Assembly: GCA_965222825.1 (NCBI GenBank)
Contig: OZ244964.1
Coordinates: 1,453,710-1,517,709, forward strand
Direction: 5' to 3'
Origin: G965207335 sp965222825
GTDB lineage: Bacteria; Pseudomonadota; Gammaproteobacteria; PS1; Pseudothioglobaceae
DNA length: 64,000 nt
A model generated the notes under the pieces. The model saw only the letters and a program-made list of their open reading frames with translations. It did not search any database and was not told where the DNA came from. Position numbers and translations under genes: made by a program. This document shows, in pieces, positions 26,718-35,131 of this stretch; within the stretch, counting starts at the first letter, position 1; the number at the start of each line of letters is the position of its first letter.

Positions 26718-27593
26718 ATGCTAAATAAAATTATCCTTATATTATTAGTTATAAATATAAATACTATAAATGCCAAATCATTTACTGCTGCTGACTTAGT
26801 AGAACCAGCATTTTCAAGCGATTGTTTAGATTATTGCATAGATGGGGTGTGTTGGTGGCTTAAATGCTCTTTTTGGGGTTGTTATATTAACACTACACCA
26901 CATATTAAGCATAATCTACCTGATTTTGTTGTTAGTAGTTATCGTAATACTAGATATAATCCATTTACTGAAGTAAAAGCCCTAGATAATATAACTACAG
27001 CTAATATTACAGGTGGCGACCAGACCACACAAAACAGAGGGGCGCTGAAATTTAAAGAAGCAACCGTAATAGGCAATCCTGTTGCCTATACTATGAGCCA
27101 ACAAAGATATTTTTGTAACTCAAACATTAACCCATACCAACCCTACTATGTATCTGCTACCGACCAATATTTATGGCGTAGCGGGTTAACAGAGTTAATT
27201 TATCCCTCAACTTGGATACCGGGAATGAACGAGGTAGGAAGTGTTTTAAATTCTTGGGGTAGTATTTACCCACGAAAAGGTTTTATAGAACAAGAAAACG
27301 ATATTAAAGCAGCAGCTGTTATTGCTGCTCGTGCACTAGATATTGTAAGTAGTGGCGGTGCACATATTTATTATCCTAGTAGTAGTGATTTTAAAAGTGA
27401 TGGCAAGTGGCAAATGGTATCACCATATCAAGAAAATAGTTGCACTGCCTTTGGTAATGACAACCCACAATTAAACAAATTAGACAAAGATGGGCAATAC
27501 GCTTGGACTGCTTGGAGTAAATATAATTGTTGTATTCCAGGAGAAGGTCGGCATATTGGTACTACAATAACAGGATGTTTGCTAAATTTTTAA
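26718..27593 (+). CDS. TIGR03756-family protein (TraU-like)
   Basis: A 291-residue exported protein with many cysteines (CLDYCIDGVCWWLKCSFWGCY near residues 36-56, and a C-terminal NCCIPG), the hallmark of TraU-like proteins of F-type and GI-type systems, with NPYQPYYVSATDQYLWR central. Disulfide-stabilised periplasmic component needed for mating-pair formation. The gene ends the first T4SS block; in most relatives TIGR03755 and TraG follow directly, but here they lie 28 kb away. Confidence 0.87.
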   Translation: MLNKIILILLVININTINAKSFTAADLVEPAFSSDCLDYCIDGVCWWLKCSFWGCYINTTPHIKHNLPDFVVSSYRNTRYNPFTEVKALDNITTANITGGDQTTQNRGALKFKEATVIGNPVAYTMSQQRYFCNSNINPYQPYYVSATDQYLWRSGLTELIYPSTWIPGMNEVGSVLNSWGSIYPRKGFIEQENDIKAAAVIAARALDIVSSGGAHIYYPSSSDFKSDGKWQMVSPYQENSCTAFGNDNPQLNKLDKDGQYAWTAWSKYNCCIPGEGRHIGTTITGCLLNF

Positions 27594-27598
27594 AACCA

Positions 27599-27617
27599 CA
27601 CACCGTTATTTGATGTG
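27599..27617 (+). promoter_or_regulatory. Palindromic operator-like site, copy 3 (relaxase operon)
   Basis: CACACC-N7-GATGTG ends 64 bp before the ATG at 27682. Confidence 0.6.
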
Positions 27618-27681
27618 CTTAATAACAAAATAATTAATTTATATAAATAAAATATGCTTATTCATTAGTTTTAAAAAATAT

Positions 27682-28437
27682 ATGGCAGAAGATAAGAAAG
27701 AACAGAAAACTCAAGATAATACTAACAAGATAGGCTCATTAGTTGTTAGTATTAAAACAACACTAAACACCAAAGAGGCGTTATCTTTATTCCATGGCCG
27801 TAAGGGTAAAAAAAATAAAATAGTTGGTATAATTGGTATAAAATCATTCGCCACAAGAGTAAGGCAAATTACTAATGCAACAAGAAATGATGACCCATAC
27901 GCTGATTTAATGCTTCTAAGAATTGAAAAAGCATTAGAAGATTGTAATGGCACTCTCAAGAAATATAAAGAAGATATAGATAAAAAAATCATATCAAAAG
28001 TAGGAGATAGTTATAAGGATAAAATAAATACTACTAATAATGAACCAGTTATACTAGAAACTAGTTATTCTAGTGTATTTGCTAATATAGCATTACAAGT
28101 TTTAACTAATGCAGACGAAGTTTTTTTGCTAATATATGCTTTAGGACATATAGGCGGAATTACTAGACAAGATAAGTTTAAAAATTTTTTTGAAGTAAAA
28201 ACACTCATTAGAAAAACGCTTTTATCGGTGACTGGATACCATTATCTTGGTATTAATAGAAATGATATTGTATTATTAACAGCTAGAGGTGTACAAGCAG
28301 TTGAAAAAATGAAATCTTTAGGTGAATTGCCAGATGATGTTTTAAATGCCAAATATCGTTCTAAGTATGCACCTAATATAATTAAAAAAGGAGGCTCTTT
28401 AGAATCAGCCACAAAAGAAGAGGAAGACGATGAATAA
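27682..28437 (+). CDS. TIGR03761-family ICE protein (PFL_4669-like)
   Basis: A 251-residue soluble protein: NKIGSLVVSIKTTLNTKEALSLFHGRK, an ALEDCNGTLKKY segment, VFANIALQVLTNADEVFLLIYALGHIGGITR and LLTARGVQAVEKM, all matching the TIGR03761/DUF1845 family of integrating conjugative elements. Function unknown. An operator-like palindrome lies 64 bp upstream, and the gene leads the operon ending with the relaxase. Confidence 0.88.
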   Translation: MAEDKKEQKTQDNTNKIGSLVVSIKTTLNTKEALSLFHGRKGKKNKIVGIIGIKSFATRVRQITNATRNDDPYADLMLLRIEKALEDCNGTLKKYKEDIDKKIISKVGDSYKDKINTTNNEPVILETSYSSVFANIALQVLTNADEVFLLIYALGHIGGITRQDKFKNFFEVKTLIRKTLLSVTGYHYLGINRNDIVLLTARGVQAVEKMKSLGELPDDVLNAKYRSKYAPNIIKKGGSLESATKEEEDDE

Positions 28438-28825
28438 CTTAGAAAAAATACAAAATAAAATTTTAGTTTACGCAATGGGTGCTTATGATATTGCCTCAGA
28501 GGAAGTAGAGGATAGAACAAAAGCAACACTACACAAAATCATACAAGAATCTAAATCTGCTGATGAAGCAATAAATAAACTATTAAAAACACCTATTTTA
28601 ACAACAGCTGTCGTTATTAGAGATAGTAAAGAAAAATGGGACATAACAAAAGAACCGCTAGTATTATTCTTATCTAGCAGAACTAATTGGAACTTTATGC
28701 TAGAAAGTTTTAAGGATTATTACAAAAATATTCGTTCTAAAGAGTCGCTAGCTGCTATATTATTTTTTCAAGACAATATAGACGATAATAGAAAAAAAGA
28801 ATTAAAGGCATGGTTGCTATCTTAG
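28430..28825 (+). CDS. Hypothetical protein between TIGR03761 and relaxase
   Basis: A 131-residue soluble, mostly helical protein (KIQNKILVYAMGAYDIASEEVEDRT...; ESFKDYYKNIRSKESLAAILFFQDN). No motif recognised. It overlaps both neighbours (8 and 16 bp), so it is translationally coupled with TIGR03761 and the relaxase and may assist DNA processing. The family is not known to me. Confidence 0.65.
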   Translation: MNNLEKIQNKILVYAMGAYDIASEEVEDRTKATLHKIIQESKSADEAINKLLKTPILTTAVVIRDSKEKWDITKEPLVLFLSSRTNWNFMLESFKDYYKNIRSKESLAAILFFQDNIDDNRKKELKAWLLS

Positions 28826-30633
28826 ATTTGTTTAGCAAAAAATCAAAAAAATTAAACAAATTAATACCGATAGAGCAAGCACAGCAATTATTACAACAAC
28901 ATCAAAACACTATTGATAACATATATCATTTAAGCCAAGCACCAAAAGTGCATTGGCTAGAATATTATCTATCTCCAATTAATGTTTTAGCTAATTATTT
29001 ACAAAAACTTCCAGCATCACAAAATCATCATCATGCACACGATGGTGGTTTTTTACTACATGTCTTAGAAGTGATAGAATTAGCATTAACTAAACGACAT
29101 ACTTATATGTTGCCAGTTGGTGCTAGTGTTGAGACACAAAGTGCAAAAAAAGATTTATGGAATTATGCGGTTTTTACTTGTGCGTTGTGTCATGATATAG
29201 GTAAACTAATCAGCGATATAGCCATTTTATTATTTGACAAAAAAGGCAATAAATTAGGTAGATGGACTCCATTTAGCGGGGCAATGAATGACATATCAAC
29301 AGCTTATTATTATATTTACGAATACAACACAGACAGAAAATACCAACAACATAAATTATTACCTGCACTCATTTTGCATAAGTTTTTTAGTGCAAGTGCA
29401 CTAGATTATTTAGCTAAAGATAAAGAATTGTTTAATTTATTACTAATGACAATAAACGGTAGAATGGCAGAAGGTGGTACACTAGCTGATATAATTAAGT
29501 ATGCCGATAGTACATCATCGGCAAAATCCCTTAAAAATATTCAAACTGAAACAACTACAACATATGCCACACCTAAATCATTAGCAGATAAATTATTAGA
29601 TACACTTAAATATCTATTAGTAGAACAAAAAATAAAAATAAACCAGCCCGGTGCACCAATATTTACCACAGATAAATATGTATATCTAGTATCTAAGGTA
29701 ATAATGGATGCAGTTAGAGAAACTCTAACAAAAGATAACCAACAAGGAATACCCTATAACAATACTAGGTTAATGGATGAGTTGTTGCAATTTAATATCA
29801 TCATACCAACTACAGATAATAAAGCAATATGGAGCATAAAAATTACTGGAGGCGGGTTTAAAAAAGAAATAGAATTAACAACCCTTAAAGTAAATATTAG
29901 TAGAATATACGGACAAGAACAATACCCTCAATGCTTTACTGGCACAATAGTAGAACAAATAACACAAGACAATCAACAAACAGAAAAAGATAATACTACT
30001 AGCACCGGACCTGATGATACTACTACCACAGAGCAAACAACAGAGCAAGAACAATCGCTAGATGATGTGCTTCCACCAGGGGTAGATAATACTAGAAACA
30101 CTGATGATACTACTACCACAGAGCAAACAACAGAGCAAGATTTTTCTAGTTGGCTACGAGATGGTATTAATAATAAAACTTTAGAAATAAACAACGCTAA
30201 AGCAAAATTACACACATTAAAAGAAGGTCTTTTTTTAGTAAGCCCACTAATTTTTAAATTGTTTAGCGAAGTTAATTGGCATAAAGCCCAAAAGAAATTC
30301 ACTAATTTAAAAATTACTCTAAAAAATGAACGGAATGAGAATATATTTAAAGTAAAGGTTAAAAAATCAGAAAAGAAAATCATATCAGGCTATATTGTGC
30401 CTAATGCAAAAGAAACAATAGGCATAAAAAACGAACTACCTGCACCTAATGATAGATTAGAACTAGTAACAAATACAGTAAGTAATAAAATTAGTAAAAA
30501 CAAAGAACAAGAAATTATAGCTGAATTAAAGCCATTAGGGTTTAATGCTAAGGAGGTTAAAACTGCACTCCAAAAAATTGATATTAATGGCTTATCAGTA
30601 ATTGAAATTGTTAATATTATAAAAAAGACTTGA
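28810..30633 (+). CDS. traI: MobH-type relaxase, TraI_2 family
   Basis: A 607-residue relaxase with the MobH/HD hydrolase motifs: HHHAHDGG near residues 72-79 and CHDIGK near 127-132, within the TraI_2 domain (LEYYLSPINVLANYLQKLPAS at the N-terminus). The C-terminal part has a TraI_2_C-like domain after a low-complexity Thr/Glu/Gln linker containing two near-identical copies of DDTTTTEQTTEQ (DNA direct repeats near 30013 and 30103). It nicks oriT and leads the transferred strand. Full length for the family. Confidence 0.92.
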   Translation: MVAILDLFSKKSKKLNKLIPIEQAQQLLQQHQNTIDNIYHLSQAPKVHWLEYYLSPINVLANYLQKLPASQNHHHAHDGGFLLHVLEVIELALTKRHTYMLPVGASVETQSAKKDLWNYAVFTCALCHDIGKLISDIAILLFDKKGNKLGRWTPFSGAMNDISTAYYYIYEYNTDRKYQQHKLLPALILHKFFSASALDYLAKDKELFNLLLMTINGRMAEGGTLADIIKYADSTSSAKSLKNIQTETTTTYATPKSLADKLLDTLKYLLVEQKIKINQPGAPIFTTDKYVYLVSKVIMDAVRETLTKDNQQGIPYNNTRLMDELLQFNIIIPTTDNKAIWSIKITGGGFKKEIELTTLKVNISRIYGQEQYPQCFTGTIVEQITQDNQQTEKDNTTSTGPDDTTTTEQTTEQEQSLDDVLPPGVDNTRNTDDTTTTEQTTEQDFSSWLRDGINNKTLEINNAKAKLHTLKEGLFLVSPLIFKLFSEVNWHKAQKKFTNLKITLKNERNENIFKVKVKKSEKKIISGYIVPNAKETIGIKNELPAPNDRLELVTNTVSNKISKNKEQEIIAELKPLGFNAKEVKTALQKIDINGLSVIEIVNIIKKT

Positions 30634-30659
30634 CAAATATGTATTTATTACCTTATACT
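30630..30659 (+). promoter_or_regulatory. Sigma70-type promoter for leader L1 and micro-protein module
   Basis: TTGACA (30630-30635), 18-bp spacer, TATACT (30654-30659). The -35 overlaps the relaxase stop codon. Transcription would start near 30666 and run through the structured leader into the two small genes. Confidence 0.65.
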
Positions 30660-30720
30660 AAAAGATAGGTTAATTTATTTGAATTATTTGTAGTAGGAGC
30701 ATGCCTCATAAAAAAAATGC

Positions 30721-30834
30721 ACAGCCTGTGTAAGCAGAGATAAGGTTGGTTAGTTTAGGCGATGAGTTTAGGCTAATGAGTTTGCATAAGCCAATAGGGA
30801 ATTACTTATTATCCCTGTTGGGTATTAAGTAATT
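30721..30834 (+). promoter_or_regulatory. Structured 5' leader L1 (full-length pseudoknot leader)
   Basis: CAGCC (30722-30726) can pair with GGTTG (30744-30748). P1 is TGTAAGC/GTTTGCA (30729-35/30780-86). TTAGTTTAGG/TTTAGGCTAA (30750-59/30767-76) closes a CGATGAG loop. P3 is CCAATAGGG/CCCTGTTGG (30791-99/30813-21). Its loop AATTACTTA (30800-08) is exactly complementary to TAAGTAATT (30826-34). Confidence 0.7.
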
Positions 30835-30872
30835 GCTTGTAGGTTATTTTTATTAAGTAAAGGAGCTTACAA

Positions 30873-31028
30873 GTGATAAATAAAAATAAAATCAAAGAGC
30901 GGCTTGCGACTGTTGGCAATAACTTAGTTACTGCTAGTGTTGTATCTGCTTTTTTTAGTGAAGTTCCTGTAATTGTATGGCTTACTGTATTTGTTTATAG
31001 TGTAATTGATAATAAGGAGGCTGTATGA
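30873..31028 (+). CDS. Micro-protein A1, 51-residue membrane protein
   Basis: GTG start with AAAGGAG upstream. The product has the central motif NNLVTASVVSAFFSEVP followed by a hydrophobic helix (VIVWLTVFVYSVI). It is a clear paralog of the 52-residue product at 54644 (NNLVVAGIIATFFSQVP). It overlaps the next small ORF by ATGA. Both copies follow a full-length CGATGAG leader. Small two-helix membrane proteins of this kind can be holin-like, toxin-like or T4SS accessory; I cannot tell which. Confidence 0.65.
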   Translation: MINKNKIKERLATVGNNLVTASVVSAFFSEVPVIVWLTVFVYSVIDNKEAV

Positions 31029-31129
31029 ATGCTATATTTGTTGCACTACTTGTTGGTGTTTTTTTTGCAAGTTTAGTTATGGTCGCTAATTACCAAGAAC
31101 GCCAAGAACTAAAACACCACACAAAATAA
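31025..31129 (+). CDS. Micro-protein B1, 34-residue membrane protein
   Basis: ATG within the ATGA overlap of A1. The product is MNAIFVALLVGVFFASLVMV then a charged tail NYQERQELKHHTK: one transmembrane helix and a basic cytoplasmic tail. It is paralogous to B2 at 54799 (MNAVIVAFGALLILGAMA...ERRQKRDQEHA). Conservation of the same overlap in both copies argues that it is a real gene. Confidence 0.6.
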   Translation: MNAIFVALLVGVFFASLVMVANYQERQELKHHTK

Positions 31130-31185
31130 AGGACTATTTTTTAGGTAGTCCATCTTTATTTGGTATGTTGTTTATACCATTTATC

Positions 31186-31229
31186 CCATGCGGAGACAAA
31201 GCTCTCCGTATGGAGATAGATGTCTTTGT
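31186..31229 (+). promoter_or_regulatory. Leader L2 (P3 pseudoknot only) before DUF3577
   Basis: CCATGCGGAG/CTCCGTATGG form a 10-bp stem (31186-95/31204-13). Loop ACAAAG (31196-201) pairs with CTTTGT (31224-29). Two further hairpins lie upstream (GGACTA/TAGTCC near 31132; TGGTAT/ATACCA near 31161). I recall an Rfam 'DUF3577' RNA motif upstream of this gene family and cannot check whether it is the same. Confidence 0.6.
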
Positions 31230-31298
31230 ATCGGGTTTTTCGCTGTGTAGATGTTGTTTATCTGCATATTTCACAACTTTGATATAAGGAGAATAATA

Positions 31299-31925
31299 AT
31301 GTCAAATAACAAAGAACAAAATACTCAAAAAGAGTATTTCAACCTTCATACTACTGGTGTAGGATATATCAACCGCATGAGGATTGTTACCCCTAAAAAA
31401 GGTGATAAATTTTTAGCGGCAGATATTGCCGCTATTCGTGGCAATGCTGATGATGTTGACTATACTTATTTTAGCACTAGATTTAATGGCAAAGCTAAAA
31501 CAGTAATAGAAGACAATCTTAATGCTATAAAAGCAAGCAATGCAAGTGATGATGGTAGGGTTTTAATTAGCTTTATTATTGCTGATATATACCCTCAGGC
31601 TTTTATCTATAACAAAGGTAAAAAACAAGGAGAGGCCGGTTGTAATATTTATGGTCGTGTAATTGGTATTAAATCACTTAAAATTGACGCTAATGTGGTT
31701 TACACAACACCTAAGCGTAACAAAGTAGAACAAGTTGAAACAACACCTATTGTTGAAACCCCAACTACTGAAGTTGCACAACAAGATACTGCTACTGAAT
31801 CACCAGCAGAAGTATCACTTTCTAAGGATGACGCTGACTTTGAAGTGCGTAAAGCAGAGTTAAAAGCTAAGGGTTACACTTGGAATAACGACAAAAATGT
31901 TTGGGTAGCACCTAGTGCTGCTTAG
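31299..31925 (+). CDS. DUF3577 family ICE protein (STY4534-like)
   Basis: Start at ATG 31299 (RBS AAGGAGAATAAT); an upstream in-frame ATG at 31251 lies in the leader. The 208-residue product has EYFNLHTTGVGYINRMRIV, FLAADIAAIRGNADDVDYTYFSTRFNG and VLISFIIADIYPQAFIYNKGKKQGE segments of DUF3577, a family found only in this ICE class and sometimes annotated as replication-associated. A short C-terminal module (ELKAKGYTWNNDKNVWV) resembles the C-terminus of the DUF3275 protein at 36066. Confidence 0.88.
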   Translation: MSNNKEQNTQKEYFNLHTTGVGYINRMRIVTPKKGDKFLAADIAAIRGNADDVDYTYFSTRFNGKAKTVIEDNLNAIKASNASDDGRVLISFIIADIYPQAFIYNKGKKQGEAGCNIYGRVIGIKSLKIDANVVYTTPKRNKVEQVETTPIVETPTTEVAQQDTATESPAEVSLSKDDADFEVRKAELKAKGYTWNNDKNVWVAPSAA

Positions 31926-31983
31926 GCTTTTTAACCACTATCTTGTAGTGCCTAAAAGGCACTACTTGATGGTTTTAATACAA

Positions 31984-32029
31984 CCTATTAAGGGAAAAAC
32001 ACTTTTCCCTTATGGGCAATAGTGTTTTT
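31984..32029 (+). promoter_or_regulatory. Leader L3 (P3 pseudoknot only)
   Basis: CCTATTAAGGG/CCCTTATGGG stem. Loop AAAAACACT (31995-32003) is perfectly complementary to AGTGTTTTT (32021-29). It lies 26 bp before the ATG at 32055, with AAGGAGGA as RBS. Confidence 0.65.
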
Positions 32030-32054
32030 TGCTTATTTATAAGGAGGAAATGCT

Positions 32055-32255
32055 ATGAAAAATAATAAAATAAGAAATTTTATAATATTCTTAGAAAAAG
32101 CATCGCTTAATCAAATAAGAGCGATATACAACCAACTAGTAAAAAATATTGAGGATACAAAAACTTCTATTCAAAACAAGAAGACCTGTATCCACAAAGC
32201 AAGTTGTATAGAAACAGAATTAACTGTTCGCTACATACTAAAACACGCTAGTTAG
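32055..32255 (+). CDS. Small hypothetical protein (66 aa)
   Basis: A 66-residue basic helical protein (FLEKASLNQIRAIYNQLVKNIEDTKTSIQNKKTCIHKASCIETELTVRYIL), predicted coiled-coil. It has a strong RBS and its own pseudoknot leader L3, which supports its being real. Family not recognised. Confidence 0.6.
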   Translation: MKNNKIRNFIIFLEKASLNQIRAIYNQLVKNIEDTKTSIQNKKTCIHKASCIETELTVRYILKHAS

Positions 32256-32272
32256 TTTAAAACCTCGTTACC

Positions 32273-32415
32273 CCCTTGCATTTAGCAAGGGAGTAGCACA
32301 CTCAAATTACCAAACCTAAACTACTACTGGGAAGAAATATAATATTTTTTAAAAAAATATTACCAATATATAACTATCTATATACCCACTGCATCAGTAG
32401 TGGGTATATAGATAG
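32273..32415. terminator. Terminator-like hairpins after the 66-aa gene
   Basis: CCCTTGC/GCAAGGG (32273-91) is followed by a 17-bp perfect stem CTATCTATATACCCACT/AGTGGGTATATAGATAG (32374-90/32399-415). The second reappears in shorter form at 34581-34613 before leader L6. The rest of this gap holds leader L4 and nothing else obvious. Confidence 0.55.
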
Positions 32416-32451
32416 TATTATAGAATTTAACACACCGTAGGTGTATTAAAA

Positions 32452-32566
32452 CCAACCATGCAAACAATACTAATGATGAATTAGTATCAGGTTGGCAAGC
32501 GATGAGCTTGGTGTTTGCACTAAACCCACAGGGCTATACTTTTACCCTGTTGGGTAAATATATCTC
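32452..32566 (+). promoter_or_regulatory. Structured 5' leader L4 (full-length)
   Basis: CCAACC (32452-57) pairs with GGTTGG (32490-95). P1 is TGCAAACA/TGTTTGCA (32459-66/32512-19). It encloses the hairpins ATACTAA/TTAGTAT and CAAG-CGATGAG-CTTG. P3 is CCCACAGGG/CCCTGTTGGG. The loop-to-3' pairing is imperfect here (9 of 13 positions). Confidence 0.7.
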
Positions 32567-32603
32567 CGCTGTGATTTTTTTAAATAATAAAGAGGAAACA
32601 AAA

Positions 32604-32738
32604 ATGATATTATTAAGAATAATAAACGGTAATGATAAAGATAACTGGAAAAGAGTATATATAGATGTTGTAAATTTAGAGTTTGTAGAGTGGAATAAAA
32701 CAACTATGACTGTAACAAGAAATAAAATAAGAGACTAA
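32604..32738 (+). CDS. Micro-ORF, 44 residues
   Basis: ATG 32604 with AGAGGA upstream; the longer in-frame extension to 32502 runs through leader L4 and is not credible. The product (MILLRIINGNDKDNWKRVYIDVVNLEFVEWNK...) is a compact beta-rich small protein of unknown function. Support comes from the dedicated leader and RBS. Confidence 0.5.
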   Translation: MILLRIINGNDKDNWKRVYIDVVNLEFVEWNKTTMTVTRNKIRD

Positions 32739-32771
32739 TTTTTATTTTTTTTATAATTAAAAACAAACAAT

Positions 32772-32811
32772 CCTAAGGGTGTGTTAACTTACCCTCTGGG
32801 TTTGTTAACGC
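32772..32811 (+). promoter_or_regulatory. Leader L5 (P3 pseudoknot only)
   Basis: CCTAAGGGT/ACCCTCTGG imperfect stem. Loop GTGTTAAC (32781-88) pairs with GTTAACGC (32804-11) through eight pairs, one of them G-U. It precedes the gene at 32842, with AAAAAGGAG as RBS. Confidence 0.62.
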
Positions 32812-32841
32812 ATTCCTTTTAAAACTAAAAAGGAGTAATCA

Positions 32842-33465
32842 ATGCAAATAATTGAAATAAAAGAGCAAGACAATGTATTTTGCGATGCTTTAGTTAGTAA
32901 TACTAACAACTATAACTTAATATTTGCTAGTGTATGGGGTAGAAATACTTCATTACAACAATTATTAGGTAGAATGGAAACTACTGTCTATCAAGATAAA
33001 ATTAGTCAAATGAGCATACAAGCGGATATAGTTTATAGTGCATATTTACAAGACACAAAATATTTAGCAAAAGTATCTACTAAAGTGCATAAAACTATTT
33101 ACGGTAAAGATTTATCTCATATGTTTATATACGATAAGTCAATAACTAATATTGACTATGCTAATAATCAGGCAACTATATTGTTTAAACAAAATAATGT
33201 TGATAATGATAAAGTTTGGTTGTTATTAAATAGTGTATCACCGATACCGCTACTTACTAATAGTGCAAACTGGCAAAAATCAATACTAGGTTTATGCAAC
33301 GATAATAACTGGATTAGTGTATCAAATGGTTACAGTATTAATGCACTACAAATAAAACTAAACCCTGATGATTTTGCTAAAGAAGTATCAGTGCTAATAA
33401 AACAAGGTGTATTAACATTAGAACAAGGAGGTAATCATGGCGTTAATGTTTCAAAGGCTAGCTAG
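32842..33465 (+). CDS. Hypothetical ICE protein upstream of the methyltransferase
   Basis: A 207-residue soluble protein without a signal peptide. The segment FASVWGRNTSLQQLLGRM..TVYQDKISQ and a later VWLLLNSVSPIPLL give no family I recognise. It overlaps the DUF6094 methyltransferase gene by 29 bp, so the two are translationally coupled. It is probably a conserved ICE gene of DNA metabolism (inference from coupling). Confidence 0.6.
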   Translation: MQIIEIKEQDNVFCDALVSNTNNYNLIFASVWGRNTSLQQLLGRMETTVYQDKISQMSIQADIVYSAYLQDTKYLAKVSTKVHKTIYGKDLSHMFIYDKSITNIDYANNQATILFKQNNVDNDKVWLLLNSVSPIPLLTNSANWQKSILGLCNDNNWISVSNGYSINALQIKLNPDDFAKEVSVLIKQGVLTLEQGGNHGVNVSKAS

Positions 33466-34567
33466 AAATTTTGCTAAAAATGGATATTTTCCAACAGATA
33501 GTGAGACAACAGCAGGTATTTTATCAAAATTACATGTTGATATAAATACTAACAAAGATAGCAAGGGGGCAATTCGTATCATTGACCCTTGTTGTGGTGA
33601 AGGCGTTGCATTAGCAGAATGCCAAGTACATCTATCACAATATAACACTACAATTGAAAGTGTAGGTATTGAAATTGACGAAGAAAGAGCCTATCACGCT
33701 CGTTCAATGTCTAATTTAAATACAGTAATACATGGCAATATAAATGACTGTTATATAGGCGACCGACAATTTGGCTTAATGCTTCTTAATCCACCGTATG
33801 GAGATATGTTGTCTGATAATATATCAACTACTGCTAAAGATATAGATGAGAAGCGTTTAGAAATAATGTTTTTTAACAAATGCTATCCGCAATTACAATT
33901 CGGAGGTATTATGGTGTTAATTATCCCTCATTATGTATTAAATGAGCAATTTGCTAGTTTAATTACAGCACATTTTGATAATATAAGTGTTTATAAAGCA
34001 CCAGAGCAAAAGTTTAAACAAATTGTTTTATTTGCTAATAAAAAAAGAAGTAGCCCAGCTAGAATGTCTGTTGTAAAGCAGTTAAGTAAAATTGCAAGTT
34101 CAACAGATGAGTTGAATATTATAACGCAAAATGTAGATAAAAAGGTATATAAAATACCGTTGTGTAATAAACCACAGCTACTATTATTAACTAAGATTGG
34201 TATAGATGCTAAACAATTAACTGATGAAGTAGCTAATAGCAATAGTTTATGGGATAGTTTCAATAGTTATTTTGTTAATAATAACAATAAATCTTATAGC
34301 CCATTACGCAAAATGTCAAACTGGCATTTATCGTTAGCATTAGCAGCTGGTGTTATATCTGGCATAGTATCTTCTAAGAATAAAACCTTATTAGTTAAAG
34401 GCAATACTTTTAAAGATAAAAAAAATACTACAGATACTAAGGTTAATGAAAAAACTGGAGCAATAAAAGAAACTATTATATCAATAGATATATTTGTTCC
34501 AGTTATTAAAACTATTGACTTTACCAAAGGTAGTAACAGTTATGGTGATGTCATAACTATTAGATAA
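33437..34567 (+). CDS. DUF6094-type SAM-dependent methyltransferase
   Basis: A 376-residue protein starting ALMFQRLARNFAKNGYFPTD. Motif I is RIIDPCCGEGVALAE, an acidic residue follows in VGIEIDEERAYHARS, and motif IV is LLNPPYGDM, typical of N6-adenine DNA methyltransferases. This is the DUF6094-like enzyme of SPI-7/PFGI-1 ICEs, probably protecting the element or its single strand during transfer. No target-recognition domain is obvious. Full length. Confidence 0.85.
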   Translation: MALMFQRLARNFAKNGYFPTDSETTAGILSKLHVDINTNKDSKGAIRIIDPCCGEGVALAECQVHLSQYNTTIESVGIEIDEERAYHARSMSNLNTVIHGNINDCYIGDRQFGLMLLNPPYGDMLSDNISTTAKDIDEKRLEIMFFNKCYPQLQFGGIMVLIIPHYVLNEQFASLITAHFDNISVYKAPEQKFKQIVLFANKKRSSPARMSVVKQLSKIASSTDELNIITQNVDKKVYKIPLCNKPQLLLLTKIGIDAKQLTDEVANSNSLWDSFNSYFVNNNNKSYSPLRKMSNWHLSLALAAGVISGIVSSKNKTLLVKGNTFKDKKNTTDTKVNEKTGAIKETIISIDIFVPVIKTIDFTKGSNSYGDVITIR

Positions 34568-34599
34568 TATATAACTAACCCTATACCCACTGCATCAGC

Positions 34600-34795
34600 A
34601 GTGGGTATATAGATAGTATTATAGAATTTAACACACCGTAGGTGTATTAAAACCAACCATGCAAACAATACTAATGATGAATTAGTATCAGGTTGGCAAG
34701 CGATGAGCTTGGTGTTTGCACTAACCCACAGGGAATATATCTTACCCTGTTGGGTAATATATCTCCGCTGTGATTTTTTTAAATAATAGAGGAGA
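34600..34795 (+). repeat. Near-identical ~195-bp duplication of the 32398-32596 leader region
   Basis: From the TGGGTATATAGATAG stem arm through the leader to the T tract, this segment is almost identical to 32398-32596. The differences cluster in the P3 loop. It is a recent duplication or gene-converted pair of leaders. Confidence 0.8.
34653..34766 (+). promoter_or_regulatory. Structured 5' leader L6 (full-length)
   Basis: Same CCAACC/GGTTGG, TGCAAACA/TGTTTGCA and CAAG-CGATGAG-CTTG elements as L4. The P3 loop GGAATATAT pairs with ATATATCTCC (34757-66 region) with one bulged C. Confidence 0.7.
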
Positions 34796-34801
34796 AATAG
34801 T

Positions 34802-35107
34802 ATGAGTTATTTTATAAAAACAGCAACAAACAATACACCATTAAATGATATTAGAGATGGCGAATTTTGTATGGGGCTAGGTTGCTTTGATTTTAGATAT
34901 AACTGCTATGCAACTTTTAAAACTATACTTGAAGCTAAGGAATACTTAGATTATAAAAAGGATTTACTAAATAATTGGATAAATATAGAAATACCAAAGC
35001 AAGCCAACATGTTTGCTGATAGGCAAAATTTTATTTATAAGAATACAAAATTTCATATATCAATACTAAGAAAGATTGATAAATTAGTTATTGAAAAAAT
35101 AAGATAA
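34802..35107 (+). CDS. Small hypothetical protein (101 aa)
   Basis: A 101-residue soluble protein with aromatic N-terminal region (GEFCMGLGCFDFRYNCYATFKTILEAKEYLDYKK) and a helical basic C-terminus. RBS GAGGAGAAATAGT follows leader L6. No family recognised. It is probably co-transcribed with the macro-domain gene 24 bp downstream. Confidence 0.55.
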   Translation: MSYFIKTATNNTPLNDIRDGEFCMGLGCFDFRYNCYATFKTILEAKEYLDYKKDLLNNWINIEIPKQANMFADRQNFIYKNTKFHISILRKIDKLVIEKIR

Positions 35108-35131
35108 TGCCAATTATAAAGGAGGTAAGAT

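Noticed and set aside
31025..31129. Treating the two micro-ORFs as non-coding tail of the leader
   Set aside because: Both copies of the module keep open frames, the same ATGA overlap and similar peptides, so they are better described as genes.
32319..32331. Third copy of the TTTGGGAAGG loop near 32320 (CTACTGGGAAG)
   Set aside because: Only TGGGAAG is shared and no closing stem is present, so it is not counted with candidate RNAs A and B.
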